This document shows positions 25,101 through 34,977 of a stretch of 64,000 nt of DNA, piece after piece. Made by a program: the position numbers and the translations under genes. Below the pieces are notes generated by a model. That model had not been told where the DNA came from and did no database searches. It worked only from the letters and a program-made list of their open reading frames with translations. Source of the stretch: Pandoraea anhela (GTDB lineage Bacteria > Pseudomonadota > Gammaproteobacteria > Burkholderiales > Burkholderiaceae); the NCBI RefSeq assembly GCF_902459655.1, contig NZ_CABPSB010000004.1, positions 285,966-349,965 of the forward strand. The letters are read 5' to 3'. Numbering within the stretch: position 1 is the first letter of the stretch; each line of letters starts with the position of its first letter.

Positions 25101-26888
25101 TTACTGACGGCGGGCGATCGCGCGGGCCAGCACCAGCACAGGCAGCAACCCGACGAGTACCAGCGTCAGGGCCGGCACCGCCGCCTCGGCCAAACGCTCA
25201 TCGGCAGCGAGGTGGCTGGTAATCACAGCGAGCGTATCCATATTGAATGGCCGCAAGGCGAGCGTGGCGGGCAGCTCCTTCATGACGTCGACGAACACAA
25301 GCAACGCTGCCGTCAAGACGCTTCCCCGCAACAACGGCAAGTGGACACGACGCAACATCGACCACCCACCTACCCCCAGGCTGCGGGCGCTGGCGTCGAG
25401 ATTCGGGGCGATTCTGGCAAAACCCGCATCCACGCTTTGAAGCGCGGCCGGTAGAAACCGCACGAGGTACGCGTAGATCAATACGCCGCCGGTCCCGGCG
25501 AGCACAAGACCGTTCGCGCCGAAAAAATTCCCCAGCCAGGTGTCCAGATGCAAGACCGGCGTGAGGATGCCTAACGCGATGACCGCCCCCGGAATCGCGT
25601 ACCCAACGCCGACGAGCCTCACGGCGATACGTGTGATGCGTCCCGGTGCGAGTCGCTGCGCATAGCCGAGCACGAGCGCGAACACGCATGCCACGAGCGC
25701 GGCCACTGCCGCGAGGCGCACCGTGTTGTAGACCCATTCGCCATAACGTGGCCACGGCACCTGATCCAGCTCGGAAACGGCCAACCGCAACATAATCAGC
25801 GCCGGCAGCGCGAAGCCGATGACGAGCGGCAGCGCACAACCGATGGTGGCAAGCCCGCCACGCAGGCCTCTGAGATGTGTGCGGCGTGCCGTCGTCGGCG
25901 CCCGTCCCGGCGCACCGTAATAACGCAGCCGCGCACGGCTGCGTGCTTCCGCGATCAGCAGGACGAGCACGGCAACCAAGAGACAGGCGGACAACTGTGC
26001 AGCCGCCACACGGTCGCCCATCGAGAGCCAGGCGCGATAGATGCCCGTCGTAAACGTCGGCACGCCGAAGTACGCAACGGCACCGTAATCCGCCAGGGTC
26101 TCCATGAGGACGAGGGCCACGCCCGCCACCAATGCCGGACGCGCAAGCGGCAAGGCCACGCGCACCAACGCTTGCAACGGCGTACAACCCAACGTACGCG
26201 CGGCTTCGAAGAAGCGCTGACTGTGCTCCGTGAATGCCGTACGCGCCAGCAGATAGACGTAGGGATAGAAAGCCCCGGCGAAAACCCACGCCGCGCCATA
26301 CCAGGAGCGGATTTCCGGGAACCAGACGAGCCGGTCGGCTCCCAGTAACCGGCGCAATGCCGTTTGAACCGGCCCGGCAAACTGAAGGAAGTCGGTATAT
26401 GCGTAGGCAGTGACGTAGGCCGGCATCGCCAGCGGCAGGATCAACGCCCATTCCAGCACGCGCCGGCCGGGAAAAATGTAGTGCACGACCAGCCATGCGC
26501 TTCCCACGCCCATCACCAGTACGCCGCAACTGACTGCCAGCGAGATGCGGAGCGAATTCAGCGCATACTCCGGCAACACGGTGTCGAGCATGTGGGCGAG
26601 GACCGCGCGCGTGTCCGCATCTCCGGCCCCGAGCGCCGCCAGGATGCCGAACATCGGCACGAGCACGACGAACGCCGGGATCCATGCCACAAGCCGCCAA
26701 CCGGCGACGCCGCGGACATGTCGGCGACGATGGCGTGGCGAACCCGGCGACTGGCGGCTCGCAGGCGTCTGCCCACCGGTCGGCGCGACGGTCGTGTGGG
26801 CGGAAGATACGCCAACAGGTGTGGCGTCAGTCAGCATTTCAACGGGCGCAGACGCTGCGGCGGCGCGGGGCGGGGGCGTCGATGACAT
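25101..26888 (-). CDS. Iron(III)-type ABC transporter permease, FbpB-like
   Basis: Inner-membrane permease of 595 aa with about twelve hydrophobic segments in two fused BPD-transporter halves (about 100-300 and 350-580), as in FbpB/SfuB. Both halves carry the EAA-type loop: EAARTLGCTPLQALVRVALPLARPAL in outline (EAA..G...AL.RV.LPL) in the first and DASARSLGVGGWSMLRRVHLPLLR in the second. The first 65 residues are polar and Thr/Pro-rich and are not part of the fold. The ATG at 26888 was chosen; a TTG six bases upstream is in frame. It is divergent from the matching ATPase gene. No periplasmic binding protein is adjacent, so the substrate (ferric iron, thiamine or a related ligand) is inferred. 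Confidence 0.85.
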   Translation of the reverse strand: MSSTPPPRAAAASAPVEMLTDATPVGVSSAHTTVAPTGGQTPASRQSPGSPRHRRRHVRGVAGWRLVAWIPAFVVLVPMFGILAALGAGDADTRAVLAHMLDTVLPEYALNSLRISLAVSCGVLVMGVGSAWLVVHYIFPGRRVLEWALILPLAMPAYVTAYAYTDFLQFAGPVQTALRRLLGADRLVWFPEIRSWYGAAWVFAGAFYPYVYLLARTAFTEHSQRFFEAARTLGCTPLQALVRVALPLARPALVAGVALVLMETLADYGAVAYFGVPTFTTGIYRAWLSMGDRVAAAQLSACLLVAVLVLLIAEARSRARLRYYGAPGRAPTTARRTHLRGLRGGLATIGCALPLVIGFALPALIMLRLAVSELDQVPWPRYGEWVYNTVRLAAVAALVACVFALVLGYAQRLAPGRITRIAVRLVGVGYAIPGAVIALGILTPVLHLDTWLGNFFGANGLVLAGTGGVLIYAYLVRFLPAALQSVDAGFARIAPNLDASARSLGVGGWSMLRRVHLPLLRGSVLTAALLVFVDVMKELPATLALRPFNMDTLAVITSHLAADERLAEAAVPALTLVLVGLLPVLVLARAIARRQ

Positions 26889-26982
26889 CGGCAAATCGTG
26901 ATCGGAAGCGGTAAAGGAATTTATCGGAATCTATTGGGCGGCCTCGATGGCTAGCGGGGCAATCGAGATACATCGGGAAATC

Positions 26983-27054
26983 ATCAGGAGACGAATCAGG
27001 AGACGAATCAGGAGTCGAACCCGGAGTCGAACCCGGAGCAGAATCCGGACGACC
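26983..27054. repeat. Degenerate 12-bp tandem repeat in the permease leader region
   Basis: Six consecutive 12-bp units run from ATCAGGAGACGA (two perfect copies) through ATCAGGAGTCGA and ACCCGGAGTCGA to more diverged copies. The array lies 95-166 bp upstream of the permease ATG. In one minus-strand frame it would encode Pro-Asp/Gly-Ser repeats, but that frame has no good start. Confidence 0.7.
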
Positions 27055-27186
27055 TCGTACAACTCTATGCATACGCTAACGGCAGACATCGTAAGACCGC
27101 GTGCCATGACCGCCTGAAATACCATCTATGACGCACATTGCGTATCGCAGAGGGGAACCGGAAGACACGCTCCGGTCTAAAGCGTT

Positions 27187-27205
27187 GTAAATTATACGCA
27201 TTCCC
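27187..27205. promoter_or_regulatory. Candidate Fur box between the divergent iron-transport genes
   Basis: GTAAATTATACGCATTCCC matches 12 of 19 positions of the classical Fur consensus and lies in the shared control region, 112 bp before the ATPase ATG and about 300 bp before the permease ATG. The gene types make iron control plausible, but the match is only moderate. Confidence 0.35.
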
Positions 27206-27316
27206 ATCCGCATCTCCGACGCAGCGACCCACGGAAAGTGCCCGCAGGCTGAGTAAGCAGCGCGCCTCGCCCTCTTTCCCGTTCCCGCTGCCTCTTCACC
27301 AATACTTCTCACACCG

Positions 27317-28426
27317 ATGCCCCTGCCCTATCTGTTGCTCGACCATATCTCCGTCAATTACGACACCGCAGGACACGTTCATACGGCAGTACGCGATCTG
27401 TCACTGTCCCTTGCTCGCGGGGAGATAGGTTGCCTGCTGGGCCCGTCGGGGTGCGGCAAGACGACAGTGCTCCGTGCCGTCTGCGGCTTCGAACCGCTGG
27501 TCGGCGGGAGAATCGTGCTTGACGGCCACGAGGTCGCCAATGCGCAGAGCAGCGAGCCGCCTGAGCGCCGCCATGTGGGCGTCGTGTTTCAGGACTATGC
27601 GCTGTTCCCTCATCTGAACGTTGCCCAGAACATCGGTTTCGGTCTGGGCCGCATGCCACGCGGAGAACGTCAGGTGCGTGTCGAGACGCTCGCCGAGCGT
27701 GTCGGTCTGGCGGGCGCGCTTCGGAAGTATCCGCATGAGCTATCGGGCGGACAGCAGCAACGCGTGGCGCTCGCCCGTGCGCTGGCGCCCTCCCCGGCCC
27801 TGCTGCTGCTGGACGAGCCCTTTTCGAACCTCGACCTCGATCTGCGCGAACGGCTGGCCGTCGAGGTCCGGGAAATCATTCGCGCGAGTGGCGCCACGGC
27901 GATTCTCGTCACGCACGATCAACACGAGGCGTTCGCCATGGCCGACCGCATCGGCGTGATGCATGCAGGCGCGATCGCACAGTGGTCGCCCGCGCGCGAC
28001 CTCTGGCGTACGCCCGCCAATCGCGTCGTCGCCGACTTCATCGGACGCGGTGCACTGATTCCCGGGACTTTCCGCGGCAATGCGCAAGGCGGTGGCATTT
28101 CGATAGAACTCGGGGAAATTTCCGTATCGTCGACCCTGGCCGACAAGCTGCTGCGCAACGCCGCCAGGGACGCCTATCCGGTAAGCGTCGATGTTCTGCT
28201 TCGGGCAGATGACCTCTCGCACGACCCGGCCAGCCCGTTTGAAGCCACCCTGGTAAGGCGCGCGTTTCGCGGGGCCGACCAGTTGTATACGCTGCGTCTG
28301 GCGTCGGGTGCGGAAGTCGTTGCCCGCGTGGACGGCGAACTGACGCACGAGGCCGGCGATCGCGTGGGATTGCGGCTGGCGGTGCAACATCCGGTAGCGT
28401 TCGCCGCGAGTTCGACCACCGCCTGA
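27317..28426 (+). CDS. Iron(III)-type ABC transporter ATPase, FbpC-like
   Basis: ABC ATPase of 369 aa with Walker [10 protein letters not shown] (42-50), Q-loop [13 protein letters not shown], signature LSGGQQQR near residue 142, Walker [13 protein letters not shown] and the switch histidine in [14 protein letters not shown]. The [14 protein letters not shown] region and an additional C-terminal TOBE-like domain (about 245-365) are typical of FbpC/PotA-type ATPases. It is divergent from the FbpB-like permease and almost certainly energises it. The start ATG has no strong ribosome site. A binding-protein gene would be expected elsewhere in the genome. Confidence 0.9.
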   Translation: MPLPYLLLDHISVNYDTAGHVHTAVRDLSLSLARGEIGCLLGPSGCGKTTVLRAVCGFEPLVGGRIVLDGHEVANAQSSEPPERRHVGVVFQDYALFPHLNVAQNIGFGLGRMPRGERQVRVETLAERVGLAGALRKYPHELSGGQQQRVALARALAPSPALLLLDEPFSNLDLDLRERLAVEVREIIRASGATAILVTHDQHEAFAMADRIGVMHAGAIAQWSPARDLWRTPANRVVADFIGRGALIPGTFRGNAQGGGISIELGEISVSSTLADKLLRNAARDAYPVSVDVLLRADDLSHDPASPFEATLVRRAFRGADQLYTLRLASGAEVVARVDGELTHEAGDRVGLRLAVQHPVAFAASSTTA

Positions 28427-28484
28427 TACCGGCAAGGACGCCGTCACTCAGAGGCTGGTAAAATCCGCCAAAACGGATGGGCCT

Positions 28485-29279
28485 ATGAAACAGTACCTCG
28501 ACTTCATGCGCCATGTACTCGAACATGGCACAGACAAGACTGACCGCACCGGCACGGGCACGCGCTCGGTGTTCGGCTACCAGATGCGCTTCGACTTGCA
28601 GGCAGGATTCCCGCTCGTCACCACGAAAAAAGTGCACATCAAGTCCATCGTGCACGAACTCCTCTGGTTCTTGCGGGGCAGCACCAACGTGCGCTCTCTG
28701 CAGGAAAACGGCGTATCTATCTGGAACGAATGGGCCGATGCCGAAGGCGAACTCGGTCCTGTCTACGGCGCGCAGTGGCGCTCGTGGCCGACCCCTGACG
28801 GCGGACATATCGACCAGATCACGCAGGTCGTGGACCAGATTCGCTCGACGCCCGATTCGCGCCGTCTGATCGTCTCCGCCTGGAATGTCGGCGAGATCCC
28901 TCGCATGGCATTGCCGCCGTGTCACGCCTTCTTTCAGTTCTACGTTGCGGACGGCAAACTTTCCTGCCAGCTCTACCAACGTAGTGCCGACATTTTCCTC
29001 GGTGTGCCTTTCAACATCGCCAGCTACGCGTTGTTGACACACATGATGGCGCAACAAACCGGACTGGAAGTCGGCGACTTCATCTGGACGGGTGGCGACT
29101 GCCACCTGTACAACAATCACCTCGACCAGGTGCGCACGCAGCTCGAACGCGAGCCGTTCCCGCTGCCGAAGCTCGAGATCGCGCGTAAGCCCGACTCGAT
29201 CTTCGACTACCACTTCGAGGATTTCCATATCACCGGATACGAAGCGCATCCGCACATCAAGGCACCGGTGGCCGTATGA
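28485..29279 (+). CDS. thyA: Thymidylate synthase
   Basis: Converts dUMP to dTMP using methylene-tetrahydrofolate; 264 aa, exactly the length of E. coli ThyA. The nucleophile is C146 in [10 protein letters not shown]. The dUMP and folate contacts RTGTGTRS (21-28), WFLRGSTN (61-68), [16 protein letters not shown] and HLYNNH are all present. The start follows GGATGGG. The gene overlaps folA by four bases (ATGA), so dTMP synthesis and recycling of the dihydrofolate it makes are coupled in one operon. A TAAAAT element at 28459-28464 may be its -10 box. Confidence 0.98.
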   Translation: MKQYLDFMRHVLEHGTDKTDRTGTGTRSVFGYQMRFDLQAGFPLVTTKKVHIKSIVHELLWFLRGSTNVRSLQENGVSIWNEWADAEGELGPVYGAQWRSWPTPDGGHIDQITQVVDQIRSTPDSRRLIVSAWNVGEIPRMALPPCHAFFQFYVADGKLSCQLYQRSADIFLGVPFNIASYALLTHMMAQQTGLEVGDFIWTGGDCHLYNNHLDQVRTQLEREPFPLPKLEIARKPDSIFDYHFEDFHITGYEAHPHIKAPVAV

Positions 29280-29764
29280 CGATTCTGACGCTGGTCGTCG
29301 CCCGCGCCGAGAACGGCGTGATCGGGCGTGACAATCAATTGCCATGGCGTTTGCCGGAAGACCTCGCGCACTTCAAACGTACGACGCTCGGCAAGCCCGT
29401 GGTCATGGGACGCAAGACGTACGACTCGATCGGCCGCCCCTTGCCGGGACGGCGTAACATCGTCGTATCGCGCAATCCGGATCTGAAGATCGGCGGTTGC
29501 GAAGTCGCCGGCTCGCTGGTGGATGCCATGCGTTTGTGTGTTGGCGTCGAGGAGATCTGCCTGATTGGCGGCGCGCAGTTGTATGCGGAGTCGCTGGCGA
29601 GTGCCGACAAGGTCATCGTGACGGAAATCGCCAAGGCATTCGAGGGGGATGCGCACTTCCCGGATCTGCCTGCTGCGCAATGGCGTGAGACGGCACGCGA
29701 AACGCATCACTCACCGGCGCCGAACGATTTCGACTATTCGTTCGTAACGTACGAACGCATCTGA
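29276..29764 (+). CDS. folA: Dihydrofolate reductase
   Basis: NADPH-dependent reductase regenerating tetrahydrofolate, 162 aa. The family start is [30 protein letters not shown] in outline (IGRDNQLPW and LPEDLAHFK are diagnostic), with the acidic active-site residue in PEDL. Other motifs are [25 protein letters not shown] in outline and [11 protein letters not shown]. Its ATG overlaps the thyA stop. The cluster order thyA-folA is common in proteobacteria. Confidence 0.97.
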   Translation: MTILTLVVARAENGVIGRDNQLPWRLPEDLAHFKRTTLGKPVVMGRKTYDSIGRPLPGRRNIVVSRNPDLKIGGCEVAGSLVDAMRLCVGVEEICLIGGAQLYAESLASADKVIVTEIAKAFEGDAHFPDLPAAQWRETARETHHSPAPNDFDYSFVTYERI

Positions 29765-29793
29765 TATCCCCCGTTCAGGCGTATGGGCGAGGC

Positions 29794-31242
29794 TCAGACG
29801 CCAAGGTTCTCGCGCGGCACGTCGGTTGCCGCGCCGCCTTCCCTACCAAGGTCCGCCACCTGCGCGGGCGCGCCCTTCGCCACGTGCACCCGATCGCGTC
29901 CCAGACGCTTCGCCGCGTATAGCGCTTCGTCCGCCAGTGCGACCAAACGCTCCGGCGTATCGCGCAGGTTCCCCTGCTGCGGTACGTGCGTTGCGCATCC
30001 TACGCTAACCGTCACCACACCCTGCGGCCCCGAGCCGGGGATGGCCAACGCCCGCACGCTCTCGATCACACGCGTAGCCACGAAATGTGCGCCCTTTTCG
30101 TGGGTTTCCGGCAACACGATCACAAACTCCTCGCCGCCATATCGGGCCACGAGATCGGTCGGACGATGCGTTGCCCGCATCAACGCACGGGCGACGAGCT
30201 CAAGGCATTGATCGCCTACGGGGTGGCCGTACTCGTCGTTGTAGCGCTTGAAGTGATCCACATCGACCATCAGCAGCGAAAGCGGATGACCGGCGCGGCG
30301 CGCCTGCTCGAAGTCCCCCGGAAAACGGTCGTTGAAATAGCGGCGATTGTGGATACCGGTCAGTGCATCGCGATTGCTGTACTCGATCAGACGAAGGTGC
30401 GCGCGCGTCAGCTCTCGATACAGGCGCGTCACCTCCCACACCAGCACGCAAACCAGCAGTCCCGGGGCCGACATACTGAAAAAGCGGGCGAGATACCACC
30501 CTAGCGAGAATCGGACCGTGCTCATCAGACTGAGCACCGTGTCGGTCACACAAGCCAGCACGGCCAGCGCCACCCAGAGGTCGAGAACGGTACGTAACCG
30601 TCCAACGCCCAACACGACGACGAGGGCCACCAGATTCAACACGAGAAGGACGATGCCGGTTCCCCCCGAGGAGAACTCGCCGGGCGCCGTGGCCGGCGTC
30701 AAAGCGGGCGGCAGTTTGAGCGTCAATGCCGTTAAACACAGCAGCACCGCCACCGCGATCGGCAGGCCAACGTAAAGGCCGAGACCCCGGCCGATGGGGG
30801 ACAGTTGCGTTACGGCCGTGGGGCTGAACAGGCGCCGTGCGAGCATCGCGAGCAGGACGAGCGTCGGAAATCCCGCATGCCAGAAAACCCAGATCCAGCC
30901 GGACGTCGTCGGATGTGCCCCGAACAGTCCGGTCGGCGCGAAAAGTCCGGGAAACGTCAGCAACTGCATGGCGACGGTGAGCGCGGTAAAAGCATAGGCG
31001 CCGGCCAGCAAACCGAACACCGGCAATCGGCTGACCTGAAACTGGGCGGAGAGCAAAAACGATGCGATCGTTGCCGTTGTGAAAACGGTGAGTCCGCACA
31101 TCGGCAGGAATGGCGCGACAGCCGGCAACATGGCCGTCGCCTGCGGCGCCGCCAATAGCAGGGCGGCCAGCACGACGATCGCCAGACAGCCGGCAAAAGC
31201 CCGCTGTCCGCGCGAAGCATGCTCCATCAGAAAGCCGTCCAT
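29794..31242 (-). CDS. Membrane-bound diguanylate cyclase (GGDEF)
   Basis: Predicted c-di-GMP synthase of 482 aa. The N-terminal 290 residues form about seven or eight transmembrane helices resembling a MASE4-type sensor module. The C-terminal GGDEF domain (about 295-460) has DALTGIHNRRYFND, LLMVDVDHFKRYND and the active-site signature RYGGEEF. RPTD, five residues before GGEEF, is a complete RxxD inhibitory I-site, so product inhibition is expected. The start ATG at 31242 has AAGGG upstream. It is transcribed convergently with thyA-folA. The last 25 residues are not conserved. Confidence 0.88.
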   Translation of the reverse strand: MDGFLMEHASRGQRAFAGCLAIVVLAALLLAAPQATAMLPAVAPFLPMCGLTVFTTATIASFLLSAQFQVSRLPVFGLLAGAYAFTALTVAMQLLTFPGLFAPTGLFGAHPTTSGWIWVFWHAGFPTLVLLAMLARRLFSPTAVTQLSPIGRGLGLYVGLPIAVAVLLCLTALTLKLPPALTPATAPGEFSSGGTGIVLLVLNLVALVVVLGVGRLRTVLDLWVALAVLACVTDTVLSLMSTVRFSLGWYLARFFSMSAPGLLVCVLVWEVTRLYRELTRAHLRLIEYSNRDALTGIHNRRYFNDRFPGDFEQARRAGHPLSLLMVDVDHFKRYNDEYGHPVGDQCLELVARALMRATHRPTDLVARYGGEEFVIVLPETHEKGAHFVATRVIESVRALAIPGSGPQGVVTVSVGCATHVPQQGNLRDTPERLVALADEALYAAKRLGRDRVHVAKGAPAQVADLGREGGAATDVPRENLGV

Positions 31243-31544
31243 GAAATCCCTTCCCCTCTATCGAGCGCGATATCGATTCGACGAAGTCTCGTTGGCAGCC
31301 TCGCCGCAAACGCCGGCGGCGACCGGATAAGCCGCAGCATGCACCAATTCCGACGGCCTGCCAACGTGTCTGCCGTTGGCCGATACCGACAAAAACGGCA
31401 TCGACCAGCTATCGTCAAATAGCCCGTCGACGCCGTGGACGTCCCGTCGCAGCCTTCGTTCGGCAAGTGGCGCGCCTTCGTTACCGTCGAGACGCTCGAT
31501 ACTGCGGCGCCCGGACACGACTTACACTCACCGGTGTACCGGGC
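31243..31544. other. 302-bp interval between the cyclase start and livF stop
   Basis: It holds the upstream region of the diguanylate cyclase gene and the 3' end of the liv operon. A short hairpin, CCAACG-7-CGTTGG, lies around 31359-31377. No gene or U-tailed terminator is seen. Confidence 0.45.
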
Positions 31545-32254
<710 letters not shown>

Positions 32255-32258
<4 letters not shown>

Positions 32259-33058
32259 GCCTTGTCCTCCGCGCCAGCCGCCAAGGCGGGCGCATCGTCG
32301 TCGTCATCGTCCCGGCCCAGATAGGCTTCGATGACCTGCGGGTTGTGCTTGATCTCGTCAGGCTTGCCCTCGGCAATGATGCGGCCGAAGTTCAGCACGG
32401 CAATGCGCTCGCACAAGCCCATCACGAAGCGCATGTCGTGCTCGATCATGAAGATCGTGTAACCGCGCGCCTTGATGTTCTCGATTTCGCTCATCAGATC
32501 GACCTTCTCGCCCGTGTTCATGCCGGCGACCGGCTCGTCGAGCAGCAGCAGCTTGGGCTCGGTCGCCAGTGCGCGCGCCAGTTCGAGCTTGCGCTGATCG
32601 CCGTACGAGAGGTTATCGGCAATGTCGTACGCCTTATGGTCGAGCTTGACCCACGACAGCAGCTCGTGGGCACGCTCGCGAGAGCGCTTCTCCATGTCGC
32701 GAAAACCCGGCAGCGACAGCAGCAGCCCCGCCGGGCCATACGAGAGATGGCGGTGCATCCCGACCACGACGTTCTCGATCAGCGTCATCTCCTTGAAGAT
32801 GCGGATGTTCTGGAACGTACGCGCGATGCCTCGCTGCGTAATCCGGTGGGGCTTCTCGCCCGGCAGGCTTTCACCGTCGAACGTGATGCTGCCGCCCGTG
32901 GGCTGCAACAAGCCGGTGATCAGGTTGAAGACGGTCGTCTTACCGGCGCCGTTCGGTCCGATCAGACCGAAGATCGTGCCTTGCGGCACTTCGATGTTCA
33001 CGTCCTGCAGCACGTGAAGGCCGCCGAATCGCTTGGAAATATTGGAAAGCTTAAGCAT
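32255..33058 (-). CDS. livG: Branched-chain amino-acid ABC transporter ATPase LivG
   Basis: Second ATPase of the Liv system, 267 aa. Walker A is GPNGAGKTT (34-42), with RTFQNIRIFKEMT, signature NLSYGDQRKLELARALA and Walker B KLLLLDEPVAGMN. The LSYGDQ signature and PVAGMN are characteristic of LivG. The tail of 20 residues is acidic then Ala-rich (DDDDDDAPALAAGAEDKA). It starts 18 bp after the livM stop. Confidence 0.95.
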
Positions 33059-33076
33059 GTCGTGTTCCCCGTCCGC

Positions 33077-33952
33077 TTACGTGGAAGACGCCGAACGCGC
33101 CTTACCGGCACGGAACCACCGGCGAAAACGCATCGGATCCCAGATGCCCTTGGGCAGGAACAGCACGATCAACACCAGAATCAGGCCGTTGACCACGAGG
33201 CGGAAGTCGTTGAACGCCCGCAGCAACTCCGGCAACAACGTAAGAATCGTGCTGCCCAGCACCGGGCCCACGAGACCGTTGATACCGCCGAGAATCGCCA
33301 TCGTCAGAATTTCGACGCCACGGTCGAACCCGAATTCGTTCGGTCCGATAAAGAACGTCAAATGCGCGTTGAGCGCGCCGGCCAGCCCCGCCAGCACCGC
33401 CCCCAGCACGAATGCCAGCATCTTGTAGCCCGTGACGTTGATGCCCATGAGCCCTGCCGCCGTCTCGTCTTCCTTGATCGCCTCGAACGCACGCCCCACC
33501 TTCGAGCGACGAATCCGCCACAGCACGGCAAGCGTGATCACGACCGCACCCGCCACGTGCCACCATTGCGTGAGCTGCGGAATGCCGTTCAGTCCGAGCG
33601 CACCGCCCGTCAAATCTTCGGTATTGAGGATGAGCACGCGCACGACTTCACCGAAGCCGAGCGTTGCCATGGCCAGATACACCCCCGACAGACGCAGTGT
33701 CGGCTTGCCGATGATGAACGCAATCAGCGCGGGCGCCGCCATGCCGCCTGCAAGCGATACGGCAAACGGCGTCTCGTAATTCATTGTCAGCAACGCTGCA
33801 GTGTACGCCCCGATGCCCATGAACGCCGCGTTCGCCATCGCCAGCATGCCGCACGAAAGCGTGAGGTAAATCGACAGGGCCAGCAGCGCATTCGTGCCGA
33901 GAGTCAGCACGAGATTGCTGTAAACCGCCCAGAAATTATTGAACCAGTCCAT
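33077..33952 (-). CDS. livM: Branched-chain amino-acid ABC transporter permease LivM
   Basis: Inner-membrane permease of 291 aa, without the extra N-terminal domain of E. coli LivM. About nine hydrophobic helices are visible. Conserved LivM parts include GMLAMANAAFMGIGAYTAALL in outline, LRLSGVYLAMATLGFGEVVRV, GGALGLNGIP, and the EAA-like loop AFEAIKEDETAAGLMGINVTGYK in outline. It lies between livH and livG with short spacing. Confidence 0.93.
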   Translation of the reverse strand: MDWFNNFWAVYSNLVLTLGTNALLALSIYLTLSCGMLAMANAAFMGIGAYTAALLTMNYETPFAVSLAGGMAAPALIAFIIGKPTLRLSGVYLAMATLGFGEVVRVLILNTEDLTGGALGLNGIPQLTQWWHVAGAVVITLAVLWRIRRSKVGRAFEAIKEDETAAGLMGINVTGYKMLAFVLGAVLAGLAGALNAHLTFFIGPNEFGFDRGVEILTMAILGGINGLVGPVLGSTILTLLPELLRAFNDFRLVVNGLILVLIVLFLPKGIWDPMRFRRWFRAGKARSASST

Positions 33953-33965
33953 TGCGCCCCCGTGA

Positions 33966-34847
33966 TTACGCTTTGCGTTCGAGCACTTTGCCGAACAACC
34001 CCTGCGGACGCACCAGCAGGATCAGGAACAGAAGGCCGAACGCCACGGCGTCGCGCATGTTCGAGCCGATATACGCCACCGACAACACTTCGGCGAAGCC
34101 GAGGAACAAGCCGCCGATCATCGCGCCACGAATGTCGCCCATGCCGCCCAGAATGATCACGGCAATGCCCTTGTGCAGCATCGGCTGCCCCATGAGCGGG
34201 AACACGGCGTTGGAGTAAAGGCCGATCAGCACGCCAGCCATGCCGCCCAGCCCTGCCGCGGCGAATGACGTCGCCAGGAAAAGACCTTCGACGTTGATGC
34301 CCAGCAGGTACGCCGCCTTCGGCGACTCGGCAATCGCGCGCAGAGCGCGCCCCAATTGCGTCTTCTTAATCGTGGTAATGAGCACGGCCATGAGCGCAAA
34401 CGAGATGAAGATGATCGCCAGCTCGAGCACCGTCATATGAACGCCGGCCACCGTGAGCGTGTCCTGCGGGACGACGTCGTACGGAAAACGCAGGTTTTCC
34501 GCACCGAAGATGCCCTGCACACCGTTGTTGAGCAGAATGCCCACACCGATGGTCGCGATCATCGGGATCAGGTGAGGTGCACCGCGTTTGCGCAACGGTT
34601 TGAGCACCAGCACGTCGATGAGCAGGCCCAGCAGGCCGGCGACGACGACGGCCGTGACGATGGCCGCCCACAGCGGCAGATGCAGACGCACGACGGCTTG
34701 CAGCGCCGCATAGGCGCCGACCATGAAGACCGCGCCGTGCGAAAGGTTGATGACGCCGAGGATGCCGAACACGAGTGTGAACCCGAGCGCGAACAAGGCG
34801 TACACGCACCCGAGGGAGAGCGCGTTGACGAGTTGCTGTTCCAGCAT
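33966..34847 (-). CDS. livH: Branched-chain amino-acid ABC transporter permease LivH
   Basis: Inner-membrane permease of 293 aa with about eight helices. Diagnostic LivH motifs are GFTLVFGILGVINLSHGAVFM in outline (NLSHGA), LIPMIATIGVGILLNN, and the coupling loop GRALRAIAESPKAAYLLGIN. It is separated from livM by 13 bp and from livK by 130 bp, a gap that may hold processing or attenuation signals but no gene. Confidence 0.94.
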   Translation of the reverse strand: MLEQQLVNALSLGCVYALFALGFTLVFGILGVINLSHGAVFMVGAYAALQAVVRLHLPLWAAIVTAVVVAGLLGLLIDVLVLKPLRKRGAPHLIPMIATIGVGILLNNGVQGIFGAENLRFPYDVVPQDTLTVAGVHMTVLELAIIFISFALMAVLITTIKKTQLGRALRAIAESPKAAYLLGINVEGLFLATSFAAAGLGGMAGVLIGLYSNAVFPLMGQPMLHKGIAVIILGGMGDIRGAMIGGLFLGFAEVLSVAYIGSNMRDAVAFGLLFLILLVRPQGLFGKVLERKA

Positions 34848-34977
34848 GGTGTGTATTCCAGCCTGAGGGACGGAAGCGCGCGTCGTGAGGGGGTGCGACG
34901 TGCGCCAGAAACGCCGATGGGCGTAGCGCCTTGCGGCCCTACGCCCATGCGGACTTCTTCAAGTACTGCCGGGCTAC

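Noticed and set aside
24884-25222. A 112-codon plus-strand frame between LysR and the permease
   Set aside because: It overlaps the permease stop on the other strand, has no ribosome site and encodes a Pro/Arg-rich tail.
25198-26700. A 500-codon minus-strand frame within the iron permease
   Set aside because: It lies in another frame of the same strand as the permease, which has clear BPD-transporter motifs; the alternative translation is Gly/Arg/Ala-rich without a fold.
26839-27072. A 77-codon minus-strand frame with Pro-Gly-Ser-Thr/Asp repeats
   Set aside because: It is translated from the 12-bp tandem repeat, overlaps the permease start and has no ribosome site; the repeat explains its appearance.
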